Source: Oscillibacter sp. (GTDB lineage Bacteria; Bacillota; Clostridia; Oscillospirales; Oscillospiraceae). From it: 41,127 nucleotides of DNA. Each line of letters starts with the position of its first letter. The first letter of the stretch is position 1. The position numbers and the translations under genes are program-made. The notes under the pieces are model-generated. The model saw only the letters and a list, made by a program, of their open reading frames with translations. It was not told the DNA's origin and searched no databases. The DNA is taken from positions 1 through 41,127 of the forward strand of contig JAAVHC010000051.1 of the NCBI GenBank assembly GCA_014799925.1. Direction: 5' to 3'. Positions 32,701-40,840 of this stretch are shown one piece after another.

Positions 32701-32758
32701 GCCGCAGGATCACCAGCAGCAGGATCAGCACGGAGGAGGTCAGGATCATTTCCGTCAT
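29723..32758 (-). CDS. BlaR1/MecR1-type M56 metallopeptidase sensor with Big2-like end
   Basis: The 1011-aa membrane protein has the N-terminal M56 peptidase of BlaR1/MecR1. Zinc motif HEYAH is at 214-218 and the third ligand is the Glu in DGELACD near 255. About four membrane helices are present, the last near 328-348. The exterior part of some 660 residues has no penicillin-binding motifs (no SxxK/KTG set) and ends in a Big2-like immunoglobulin fold with SSDPDVAEVDENGVVTAVTPG. So it probably senses something other than beta-lactams and cleaves the partner BlaI repressor. The ATG overlaps the blaI stop by 4 bases. A proline/glycine-rich repeat (ADGP, about 85-113) interrupts the membrane domain. 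Confidence 0.88.
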   Translation of the reverse strand: MTEMILTSSVLILLLVILRRALRGRISPHVQYALWLLAAARLLIPGTLFPAPVSVVGAAEELRVSIQSEPAALPAGPSAGDPVPAPDGPSADFVIQPADGPAAAFETRPADGPTKSFVMKSPEERRLESMLSVVWKTGMTVAGGALVVSNLVFYLRLRKNRKLLTLPDALWSGKLPVYEAEGIPSPCLFGLLRPAVYLNEAAMGVRHPEHILAHEYAHYRHGDHLWSVLRGICLVIHWYNPLVWWAAALSRRDGELACDAAALRRLGEEARLDYGQTLLGMVSGSRNPAALLHTATTMTAGKRAMKERIALIVRRPRMRKITLALVAALACLLAVCTFGGKAEAEEPPGARVSPEAPEAPAAVYLGEMLSSQYRPGPVTDPDVVSRLWELYQGFEFDGTTEKFTRDNVWSVTASFRDETGNEMAHFTIWAGGLCWLEDDYGTFHVLRNGQAIYEEFRDCCRNAPRDENYAPTGTDGTEILDEALTRLNALGGKEEAVYHFTGKTGVPANGTLTARELSALEEAFRACLWTKPAEHPAADYIVRDIRDSSAELMGDYPYWASVTVGPFTFYDGHPYVLYNDDETIDWYYVPEGWVTVQAALFYSTDTTLTLAEKKGLYLYEQARSEWSSFQFGWMHERYAGIFEDEEGVWPSVGFFESIADMRGYLETMFSPEIAEYLLSLHPLIEHEGRLHCLSADGASNICAGEETCRAFPLSAEEAAQYGYDGHIFAQTPVLDRDLETVLGRKRHDFFYVWNGSHYVFTNFGPYDDVDPQIYYNAEEIAAQVQQGADAGEWLPLMSYMDWQAIARAAVNAGMDDGDGSLAVVENVMGAIDRYIDRRGSEMTTAEYLYLLSATEGLDGAPAEGYAYTLYRLYVLNPSQFAYVVLEQLPEARRNAALDLFRGEWYFHIEPSGEHAPSRDAAISQLEADLAGGVSASPSEMTLRSAGSTSRIQLLNAPGIYALNYTSSDPDVAEVDENGVVTAVTPGETTIFVRYEGAGGPKDFTCRVLCVW

Positions 32759-33138
32759 TGCCGCTCCCTCCTCGCCTTCTCCAGTACGGCGGACAGCTCC
32801 TCGATGTCCTCGTCGCTGAGCCCCCTGCCGTCCGCCAGAGTATTGACCATCATCCCCACGCTGCCCCGGTATACCCGGCGCAGCAGGGACTCCGTCTCCT
32901 CCAGCGCCGCCCGCTCCCTTGGGACGGCGGGTATGTACCGCCTGGCCCGGCCGCCCTCGGTATAGGCGACGGCCCCCTTGGCCTCCAGCCGCCCTACCAT
33001 GGTGACGATGGTGGACTTGCTCCAGCCGGTGTCGGGGCCCAGCTCCTTCACCAGCTCCATCAGCGTCCGGGGATGCTTCTCCCACAGCCGCTCCATAATC
33101 CGCCACTCCCCGGCGGAGAGAGAAATGGATTGGCGCAT
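32755..33138 (-). CDS. BlaI/MecI-family repressor
   Basis: A 127-aa winged-helix repressor. SAGEWRIMERLWEKHPRTLMELVKEL begins the DNA-binding domain and GWSKSTIVTMVGRLEAKGAV holds the recognition helix. The C-terminal dimerisation helices follow. The start at 33138 has AAGGAGG upstream; an in-frame start at 33282 would run through the promoter. It overlaps the M56 peptidase gene by 4 bases. Two direct-repeat operators flank its promoter, so it represses its own operon until cleaved. Confidence 0.94.
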   Translation of the reverse strand: MRQSISLSAGEWRIMERLWEKHPRTLMELVKELGPDTGWSKSTIVTMVGRLEAKGAVAYTEGGRARRYIPAVPRERAALEETESLLRRVYRGSVGMMVNTLADGRGLSDEDIEELSAVLEKARRERQ

Positions 33139-33166
33139 CGTTCCAATGCCTCCTTCACGCTTTTGG

Positions 33167-33180
33167 TTTACACTTGTCAA
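33167..33180. promoter_or_regulatory. BlaI-type operator, proximal
   Basis: TTTACACTTGTCAA; on the minus strand TTGACAAGTGTAAA, with the ACA-N2-TGT core of BlaI/MecI sites. It sits just after the -10 element. Confidence 0.65.
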
Positions 33181-33184
33181 ATAG

Positions 33185-33213
33185 AGACTATCACAGTGTT
33201 TTACATTTGTCAA
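33185..33213 (-). promoter_or_regulatory. Promoter of the blaI-M56 operon
   Basis: On the minus strand TTGACA and TAGTCT lie 17 bases apart. The -35 is embedded in the distal operator and the proximal operator begins just downstream of the -10. Confidence 0.7.
33200..33213. promoter_or_regulatory. BlaI-type operator, distal
   Basis: TTTACATTTGTCAA, identical to the proximal site at 13 of 14 positions and 33 bases away, about three helical turns. It overlaps the -35 hexamer. Confidence 0.65.
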
Positions 33214-33296
33214 CTGTTTTCTTCCGGCGGTCATGGATGAGTTTGATACTACGCATAGCCGGAATAAAAGAAAAGGCGGCATTGGATTGTCAAAAA

Positions 33297-33328
33297 GGGA
33301 CAGGACGCTCCGGCGTCCTGTCCCTTTT
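33297..33328. terminator. Strong bidirectional terminator
   Basis: GGGACAGGACGC and GCGTCCTGTCCC form a perfect 12-bp stem with loop TCCG. TTTT follows on the plus strand and TTTTT on the minus strand. It ends pckA transcription. Confidence 0.9.
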
Positions 33329-33350
33329 GCTGATTGATAAATATTACTTC

Positions 33351-33381
33351 ATTGCTTCCGGCCTTAAAGGTCGGAAATAAT
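33351..33381 (-). repeat. 31-base dispersed repeat, copy 2
   Basis: Reverse complement of 2658-2688 at 30 of 31 positions. It begins 7 bases after the pckA stop in the sense direction. In the plus-strand direction TTCCGGCCT/AGGTCGGAA folds into a 9-bp stem with one G-U pair. Confidence 0.75.
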
Positions 33382-33387
33382 AATCGC

Positions 33388-34992
<1,605 letters not shown>

Positions 34993-35049
34993 AGATGCGT
35001 TCCTCCTTATAAAAATGAAAAGTGGGTACATTCATTTTGGACTTGCTTT

Positions 35050-35078
35050 ATTTTACCCTTTTTTCAGCAGAAAGGCAA
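35050..35078 (-). promoter_or_regulatory. Promoter of pckA
   Basis: On the minus strand TTGCCT and TAAAAT lie 17 bases apart, about 60 bases before the start codon. Confidence 0.6.
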
Positions 35079-35268
35079 GAGAGAAGCGAACATAAATGAA
35101 TGAAATGGTCAAAACGATCAAATCGGGCCCCTGATAACCGGAAATAATTGGATAAATCATAGAGCAAACGGACGCTTTTTCCGAAAATTTCCGGGAGAAC
35201 CGTCCCCACGCAGACGCGCCCCGCCCTTCCGCGTCTCCACTTTCCGTTCAGAAGTCACGCAATCCGCC

Positions 35269-35297
35269 TTGAAACAGGAGAATGTTTGTGATAGAAT
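35269..35297 (+). promoter_or_regulatory. Promoter of the aldo/keto reductase gene
   Basis: TTGAAA and TAGAAT are 17 bases apart, with TGA before the -10, making an extended -10. The rest of 34993-35352 shows no gene. Confidence 0.7.
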
Positions 35298-35352
35298 CAA
35301 AATGGTAAATAAGCTTCCGGCAGGAGGCATGATATGGCGGAAGGAGAAAAAT

Positions 35353-36360
35353 ATGGAATACATCACTCTTGGCAAGACCGGCCTGCGGGTCTCCCGCCTG
35401 GGCCTGGGAGGCATCCCCATCCAGCGGGTGGACGCCGCGGCGGCCCGGGCGCTGCTGGACGCGGCGGAGGCCGCGGGGATCAGCTTCATTGACTCCGCGC
35501 GGGGCTACAGCGTCAGCGAGGAGCTCATCGGCCAGGCCATCGAGGGCCGCCGGGACAGGTTCGTCCTGGCCACCAAGACCATGAGCCGGGACAGGGATGG
35601 CATGGCCCGGGACATCGAGACCAGCCTGAAAAATTTCCGTACGGACTACATTGACCTCTATCAGGTCCACAACCCCAGTCTCCAGCAGCTGGAGCAGATC
35701 ACCTCCCCCGGAGGCGCGCTGGAGGCGCTGCGGGAAGCCAGGGAGGCCGGGAAGATCGGCCACCTGGGCCTCACCGCCCACTCCCCTGAGGTGTTCGCGC
35801 GCGCCCTGGAGCTTGACTGGGTGGAGACGGTCATGTTCCCCTATAACATCGTGGAAACCCAGGCCGCGGAGCTGATGGAGCGGGCCAGGGAAAAGAACGT
35901 CGGCTTCATCAACATGAAGTCCCTCTCCGGCGGAGCCATCGAGGACGCCCGCCTGGCCCTGCGCTTCGCCGCCGCCAACCCTAACGTATCGGTGGTGCTG
36001 CCCGGCATGTACGCCCCGGAGGAGGTGGAGCAGAACGCAGCCGCCGTGGCGGACACGTCCCCCCTGACGGAGGAGGAGCTGGCGCGGGCGGAGGCGCTGC
36101 GCCGCGAGCTGGGGACCAGCTTCTGCCGCCGGTGCGGCTACTGCGCCCCCTGCACGGCGGGCATCGACATCCCCAACAACTTCGTGTTCCACGGCTACCT
36201 CAGCCGCTACGGCCTGGCGGACTGGGCCAGAGGCCGGTACGGGGCCCTGGCCGCCCACGCGTCGGACTGCGTGGAATGCGGCGCCTGCGAGGAGCGGTGC
36301 CCCTATCAGCTCCCCATCCGGGAAATGCTGAAAAAAGTGGCGGCGGATTTCGGAATGTAA
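35353..36360 (+). CDS. Aldo/keto reductase with C-terminal iron-sulfur domain
   Basis: A 335-aa fusion of an aldo/keto reductase barrel and a ferredoxin-like tail. The AKR catalytic set D47, Y52, K75, H106 is in place (FIDSARGY, LATKT, LYQVHNP). The tail has CRRCGYCAPCTAGIDIP and CVECGACEERCP, two cysteine clusters that should hold two [4Fe-4S] centres. This class is common in anaerobes, but its substrates are mostly unknown. GAAGGAGAA precedes the ATG at 35353. It stands alone, with its own promoter. Confidence 0.93.
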   Translation: MEYITLGKTGLRVSRLGLGGIPIQRVDAAAARALLDAAEAAGISFIDSARGYSVSEELIGQAIEGRRDRFVLATKTMSRDRDGMARDIETSLKNFRTDYIDLYQVHNPSLQQLEQITSPGGALEALREAREAGKIGHLGLTAHSPEVFARALELDWVETVMFPYNIVETQAAELMERAREKNVGFINMKSLSGGAIEDARLALRFAAANPNVSVVLPGMYAPEEVEQNAAAVADTSPLTEEELARAEALRRELGTSFCRRCGYCAPCTAGIDIPNNFVFHGYLSRYGLADWARGRYGALAAHASDCVECGACEERCPYQLPIREMLKKVAADFGM

Positions 36361-36375
36361 GACGTCCCGCCGCAG

Positions 36376-36404
36376 TTGACATGCGTAAACCAGAATGATA
36401 TCAT
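36376..36404 (+). promoter_or_regulatory. Promoter of the polysaccharide deacetylase gene
   Basis: Consensus TTGACA and TATCAT lie 17 bases apart with an extended -10 (TGATATCAT), about 50 bases before the start codon. Confidence 0.8.
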
Positions 36405-36453
36405 TGAAACTGACATCCATCGTGTATTTCAATACTCAGGAGGCAATACCGCC

Positions 36454-37341
36454 ATGCAGCGTAGAAAATTGAGCTGGAAGGCTCCGGTCCTGATTTTTAT
36501 GATCCTTCTCTTCCTCTTCCAGGTGGGCCATCTGATCGGCCGTCACGGCGGCAGCGTGGGCCTGCCGGTGCTGATGTACCATCACTTCGCCCCGGAGGCC
36601 AAGGAGGGCACCGTGGTGACCCCCACCCGGTTCCGGGAGCAGATGACCGCCCTGAAGGAGGCGGGATACCACGCCGTCACCATCCCCCAGGTGATCGACT
36701 TCGTGGAAAACGGCACGGCCCTGCCGGACAAACCGGTGCTCATCACCATGGACGACGGCTACGGCAGCAACCTCGACGAGGCGGCCCCCATCCTGGAGGA
36801 GCTGGGCATGTGCGCCACCATCTTCGTCATCGGCATCAACGAGGGCGAGGTATACTATCCCCACTCCGGCGAGCCCATGTGGCAGGAGCGATTCGCCTTT
36901 GAGAAGGCCGCGCCCTGGGTGGAAAAGGGCGTCATCGACGTGCAGAGCCACACCTACGACATGCACCAGCTGGCCTCCTACGGCTACAGCGGCCGGGACG
37001 GCGTGCGGCGGCTGGAGGGCGAGAGCGACGAGGATTACCGGAACGCCATCCTGGGGGACGCGGAGGCCTTCCGCCAGCGGCGGGAGGGCCGGGTGGCAAC
37101 GGAGCTTCTGGCCGTGGCCTACCCCTTCGGCTACTATACCCAGGAGGCGGACGAGCTGCTGAAGGAGGCGGGGTATCAGGTGACCTTTACCATTGACGAG
37201 CGGCCCAACTGGCTGTCGGTGGGAGACGGCGCCTGCCTGCGGATGATGGGGCGGCTCAACGTCACCGACTGGATCAGCCCCGAAGGCCTGGTGAGTATGG
37301 TGGACCGGTATTCCAGCAGGTCCTTTATCCTCGGCAGCTGA
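36454..37341 (+). CDS. Membrane-anchored polysaccharide deacetylase
   Basis: A 295-aa protein with an uncleaved-looking N-terminal membrane helix (about residues 10-26) and an extracellular NodB-type domain. Metal and catalytic motifs are ITMDDGYGSN (DD pair), SHTYDMH (His pair) and AYPFGYY. It resembles the carbohydrate esterase 4 proteins that de-N-acetylate cell-wall glycans such as peptidoglycan. The exact polymer is unknown. CAGGAGG precedes the ATG at 36454; an upstream in-frame start overlaps the promoter and is rejected. Confidence 0.9.
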   Translation: MQRRKLSWKAPVLIFMILLFLFQVGHLIGRHGGSVGLPVLMYHHFAPEAKEGTVVTPTRFREQMTALKEAGYHAVTIPQVIDFVENGTALPDKPVLITMDDGYGSNLDEAAPILEELGMCATIFVIGINEGEVYYPHSGEPMWQERFAFEKAAPWVEKGVIDVQSHTYDMHQLASYGYSGRDGVRRLEGESDEDYRNAILGDAEAFRQRREGRVATELLAVAYPFGYYTQEADELLKEAGYQVTFTIDERPNWLSVGDGACLRMMGRLNVTDWISPEGLVSMVDRYSSRSFILGS

Positions 37342-37410
37342 CAGGAAACACGCGCGGCCCGACGGAAATTTCATTTCTGCGCTCAGGCGCAGGTTCAAAA
37401 GGAGACAGCT

Positions 37411-38691
37411 ATGAGCGATCATATTGATACTGTTTGCGTTCAGGGGGGATACGCCCCCGGCAGCGGCGAGCCCCGCCAGATCCCCATTATCCAGTCCACC
37501 ACCTTCAAATATGAGTCCAGCGCGGAAATGGGCAGGCTCTTTGACCTGGAGGCCGACGGCTACTTTTACAGCCGCCTGCAAAATCCCACCTGCGACCATG
37601 TAGCGGCCAAGATTGCCCAGCTGGAGGGCGGCACGGCGGCGATGCTCACCTCCTCCGGCCAGGCGGCCAATTTCTACGCCGTGTTCAACATCGCCTCCTG
37701 CGGGGACCACGTGGTGTCCTCCAGCTCCATTTACGGCGGCTCCTTCAACCTCTTCGCCGTCACCATGAAGCGCATGGGCATCGAGTTCACCTTCGTCTCC
37801 CCTGACTGCACCGGGGAGGAGCTGGAAGCGGCCTTCCGCCCCAACACCAAGGCGGTCTTCGGCGAGACCATCGCCAACCCGGCCCTGACGGTGCTGGATA
37901 TTGAGAAATTCGCCAGAGCCGCCCACAGTCACGGCGTGCCCCTCATCGTGGACAATACCTTCGCCACCCCCATCCTCTGCCGCCCCATCGAATGGGGCGC
38001 GGACATCGTGACCCATTCCACCACCAAGTACATGGACGGCCACGCCGCCGCCCTGGGCGGGTGCATCGTGGACGGCGGGAAGTTCGACTGGATGGCCCAC
38101 GCGGACAAGTTCCCCGGCCTCACCACTCCCGACGACAGCTACCACGGCGTGACCTACGCCGAGCGGTTCGGACTGAGCGGCGCGTTCATCACCAAGGCCA
38201 CCGCCCAGCTCATGCGGGACTTCGGCTCCATGCTCAGCCCCCAGAGCGCGTTCATCCTGAACCTGGGCCTGGAGAGCCTCCACGTCCGTATGGCCCGGCA
38301 CTGTGAAAACGGACGGGCCGTGGCGGAATATTTGCAGAATCATCCCAGGATTTCCTGGGTGCGTTACAGCGGACTGCCGGGCGACCCCTATTACGCGGCT
38401 GCGCAGAAGTACCTGCCGCTGGGCTCCTGCGGCGTGGTCAGCTTCGGCGTGAAGGGCGGCAGGAGCGCCGCCGAGACCTTCATGGCCCGCCTGCGGCTGG
38501 GAACCATCGCCACCCACGTGGCCGACGCCCGGACCTGCTGCCTGCATCCCGCCAGCTCCACCCACAGGCAGATGAACGACGCCGAGCTGGAGGCCGCGGG
38601 CGTGTCCCCAGACCTGGTGCGGCTCAGCGTGGGACTGGAGAGCAAAGAGGACCTGATCGCGGATCTGGAACAGGCGCTGGCGGCGGTGTAA
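37411..38691 (+). CDS. metY: O-acetylhomoserine sulfhydrylase
   Basis: The 426-aa PLP enzyme belongs to the Cys/Met metabolism family. It makes homocysteine from O-acetylhomoserine and sulfide. The PLP lysine is in VTHSTTKYMDGH, with the cofactor-binding SSGQAANF and DNTFATPILCRP motifs before it. The length and RLSVGLESKEDLIADLEQAL ending match MetY. metA is next, 72 bases downstream, and its product is the substrate, so the pair forms a direct sulfhydrylation route to methionine. AAAGGAGA precedes the ATG. A methionine gamma-lyase role is possible but less likely given the neighbour. Confidence 0.92.
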   Translation: MSDHIDTVCVQGGYAPGSGEPRQIPIIQSTTFKYESSAEMGRLFDLEADGYFYSRLQNPTCDHVAAKIAQLEGGTAAMLTSSGQAANFYAVFNIASCGDHVVSSSSIYGGSFNLFAVTMKRMGIEFTFVSPDCTGEELEAAFRPNTKAVFGETIANPALTVLDIEKFARAAHSHGVPLIVDNTFATPILCRPIEWGADIVTHSTTKYMDGHAAALGGCIVDGGKFDWMAHADKFPGLTTPDDSYHGVTYAERFGLSGAFITKATAQLMRDFGSMLSPQSAFILNLGLESLHVRMARHCENGRAVAEYLQNHPRISWVRYSGLPGDPYYAAAQKYLPLGSCGVVSFGVKGGRSAAETFMARLRLGTIATHVADARTCCLHPASSTHRQMNDAELEAAGVSPDLVRLSVGLESKEDLIADLEQALAAV

Positions 38692-38763
38692 GCGAAAGCC
38701 CGCGCGTCGGATAGAATAAAAGTACCGTTTTCGCGCCCCACCTCTTGAAAAAGGAGAATCGTC

Positions 38764-39732
38764 ATGCCCATCCGAATCCCCAACGAGCTGCCCGCCGCCA
38801 AGACCCTGAAGGATGAGAACATCTTCGTCATGTCCGAGCGGCGGGCCATCGCCCAGGACATCCGGCCTCTGAAAATTCTGCTGCTGAACCTGATGCCCAC
38901 CAAGATCGCCACCGAGACCCAGCTCAGCCGTCTGCTGTCCAACACGCCGCTCCAGGTGGAGCTGGAACTCATCGCTCCCCGCGACCACGTGCCCAAGAAC
39001 ACCCCCCAGGAGCATATGCTGGCCTTCTACCGGCACTTTGAGGATGTGAAGGGCAGCAACTACGACGGCCTGGTCATCACCGGCGCGCCGGTGGAGCACC
39101 TGCCCTTTGAGGAGGTAGAGTACTGGCCGGAGCTGTGCGAGATCCTGGAGTGGAGCAAGGAACACGTCCACTCCACCTTCCACATCTGCTGGGGGGCCCA
39201 GGCCGGGCTGTACTACCACTACGGAATCCAGAAGTACCCCCTGGAGAAGAAGCTCTTCGGCGTGTTCCCGCATATTGTGGAGCGCAAAAGCAACATGCTC
39301 TTCCGGGGCAGCGACGACGTGTTCATGGTGCCCCACTCCCGGCACACCACCATCCGCCGGGAGGACGTGGAGAAGGTCCCCCAGTTGAAAATCCTGGCCA
39401 CCTCTCCGGAGGCGGGCGTCTACGCCCTGTCCACGGAGAGCGGCCGTCAGATCTTCATCACCGGCCACTCGGAATATGACGCGCTGACACTGGAGCAGGA
39501 GTATCTGCGGGACAAGAATCTGGGCAAACCCATTGAGGTGCCTAAAAATTACTACCCCAATGACGACGATACCCAGCCGCCCCGCGTGACCTGGCGCTCC
39601 TGCGCCAACCTGCTCTACAGCAACTGGCTGAACTATTTCGTCTATCAGACCACGCCGTTCGACATCAGCGAGATCCGGGCGGCGGAAAGCGGGAATCCAC
39701 AGCAGGGCGCGCCGGAACGGGTTGACATGTAA
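38764..39732 (+). CDS. metA: Homoserine O-acetyltransferase (MetA type)
   Basis: The 322-aa enzyme activates homoserine for methionine synthesis. Nucleophile C142 is in HICWGAQA, and the H235/E237 pair is in GHSEYD. Residue 111 in GAPVEHL is Glu; studies of the family show Glu111 directs use of acetyl-CoA and Gly111 succinyl-CoA. So despite the usual succinyltransferase name this one should acetylate, in agreement with metY beside it. AAAGGAG precedes the ATG. A terminator hairpin follows. Confidence 0.95.
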   Translation: MPIRIPNELPAAKTLKDENIFVMSERRAIAQDIRPLKILLLNLMPTKIATETQLSRLLSNTPLQVELELIAPRDHVPKNTPQEHMLAFYRHFEDVKGSNYDGLVITGAPVEHLPFEEVEYWPELCEILEWSKEHVHSTFHICWGAQAGLYYHYGIQKYPLEKKLFGVFPHIVERKSNMLFRGSDDVFMVPHSRHTTIRREDVEKVPQLKILATSPEAGVYALSTESGRQIFITGHSEYDALTLEQEYLRDKNLGKPIEVPKNYYPNDDDTQPPRVTWRSCANLLYSNWLNYFVYQTTPFDISEIRAAESGNPQQGAPERVDM

Positions 39733-39736
39733 AAAA

Positions 39737-39776
39737 GGAAAGGCCCTCCGAAACCATGCTTCGGAGGACCCTTTCC
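39737..39776. terminator. Bidirectional terminator
   Basis: GGAAAGGCCCTCCGAA pairs with TTCGGAGGACCCTTTCC with one bulge, between convergent metA and the small membrane protein gene. Confidence 0.7.
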
Positions 39777-39777
39777 G

Positions 39778-40053
39778 TTACAGCAGCCATGCCATCAGTC
39801 CCGCCGCCACAGCGGCCAGCCCGGCCAGCCAGTACCAGGCCGGTACCCGCTTCCAGAAGGGCGGCTTCGCGGTCTGGGTGGAGGCGCAGCTGCGGGCGAT
39901 CCGGCACGCCTCTCCCAGAACCTGCTGGGAGGTGACGCCTTCCTGTGAGAAGGCGTCGTTTTTCACAATGAAGATTGCCTGTTCAAACAGCTTCGGGTCG
40001 GGAGAATCTACTACAATGACCCGGCGGGAGATCCCTTTCACCAAGAGCGCCAC
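39778..40053 (-). CDS. Small tail-anchored membrane protein of unknown function
   Basis: A 91-aa protein with a soluble N-terminal part, FEQAIFIVKNDAFSQEG and a helix ASTQTAKPPFWKRVP, then one C-terminal membrane helix (WYWLAGLAAVAAGLMAWLL). The start is a GTG. The GTG at 40053 is only 4 bases after AAGGAG, so a second GTG at 40041 may be the true start, which would remove four residues. No family is recognised. It is divergent from the tRNA cluster. Confidence 0.65.
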   Translation of the reverse strand: MALLVKGISRRVIVVDSPDPKLFEQAIFIVKNDAFSQEGVTSQQVLGEACRIARSCASTQTAKPPFWKRVPAWYWLAGLAAVAAGLMAWLL

Positions 40054-40142
40054 TCCTCTCCTTATCCATGGGGTATTTCCATTGTTTCCCGGAGGAGAGA
40101 AATTTATACTCTAATTCTTTGTAAAAAATTGCGGTAAGGATA

Positions 40143-40171
40143 TTGACAAATAACCCGGTTCGTGCTATTAT
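40143..40171 (+). promoter_or_regulatory. Promoter of the tRNA cluster
   Basis: TTGACA and TATTAT are separated by 17 bases, about 50 bases before the first tRNA. Confidence 0.8.
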
Positions 40172-40221
40172 TTACAAGCTGACGATTTGCTGCGGTGAGA
40201 CGGTCAGGCCGAGTTCTGTAT

Positions 40222-40296
40222 GCGGGTGTAGCACAATGGCCAGGGCACCAGCCTTCCAAGCTGGGGATGCGAGTTCGATTCTCGTCACCCGCTCCA
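40222..40296 (+). tRNA. tRNA-Gly (TCC)
   Basis: Acceptor GCGGGTG/CACCCGC, anticodon loop CTTCCAA (TCC), T-arm GTTCGATTC, encoded CCA. Confidence 0.96.
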
Positions 40297-40301
40297 AATA
40301 C

Positions 40302-40378
<77 letters not shown>

Positions 40379-40409
40379 TTTTCCCAGTTTTTTTGGATAC
40401 CGTGTATCT

Positions 40410-40487
<78 letters not shown>

Positions 40488-40493
40488 GACAAG

Positions 40494-40529
40494 CAAGGGA
40501 TTGGGAGATAATCCCAATCCCTTGTTTTT
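40494..40529 (+). terminator. Terminator inside the tRNA cluster
   Basis: CAAGGGATTGGGA and TCCCAATCCCTTG form a perfect 13-bp stem followed by TTTTTC, a textbook Rho-independent terminator, between tRNA-His and tRNA-Gln. I find no good promoter before tRNA-Gln. Confidence 0.88.
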
Positions 40530-40558
40530 CCATTGAGCGGCGCTGCCGTTGTTTACAT

Positions 40559-40633
40559 TGGGGTGTCGCCAAGTGGTAAGGCACGGGACTTTGACTCCCG
40601 CATCCGCTGGTTCGAGTCCAGCCATCCCAGCCA
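40559..40633 (+). tRNA. tRNA-Gln (TTG)
   Basis: Acceptor TGGGGTG/CATCCCA, anticodon loop CTTTGAC (TTG), T-arm GGTTCGAGTCC, encoded CCA. Confidence 0.96.
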
Positions 40634-40636
40634 TTT

Positions 40637-40712
40637 GACTCGTTAGCTCAGTCGGCAGAGCAACTGCCTTTTAAGCAGTGGGTCCGGGGTTCGAATCCCC
40701 GACGGGTCACCA
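40637..40712 (+). tRNA. tRNA-Lys (TTT)
   Basis: Acceptor GACTCGT/ACGGGTC, anticodon loop CTTTTAA (TTT), T-arm GGTTCGAATCC, encoded CCA. It is the last tRNA of the cluster and borders a phage-type gene. Confidence 0.96.
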
Positions 40713-40715
40713 ATG

Positions 40716-40750
40716 AAAGCCCTTGGGCCGCAACGGCCTGAGGGCTTTTC
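40716..40750 (+). terminator. Terminator after tRNA-Lys
   Basis: AAAGCCCT...GGCCG and CGGCC...AGGGCTTTT form an imperfect stem ending in TTTT just past tRNA-Lys. Confidence 0.75.
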
Positions 40751-40800
40751 TGCCTCGTTGGTATTTTACTATTGTTAGTAACCCGGAAGTAACGACGCAT

Positions 40801-40840
40801 ATAAGCCCGCCCCAACCTGTTGGCTGGGGCGAAGCCTTAT
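40801..40840 (-). terminator. Terminator-like hairpin of the phage-type gene
   Basis: CGCCCCAACC and GGCTGGGGCG pair around TGTT, overlapping the stop codon of the minus-strand gene at 40837. The flanks ATAAG and CTTAT extend the stem. Confidence 0.55.

Noticed and set aside
37342-37410. SAM riboswitch before metY
   Set aside because: The gap of 69 bases is too short, and no SAM-I core is seen.
36436-39468. A 1010-codon open frame on the minus strand
   Set aside because: It lies antisense to the deacetylase, metY and metA genes, which have clear motifs and ribosome binding sites. GC-rich codon use keeps the opposite frame open. Its translation is low-complexity, rich in G, H, V and A.
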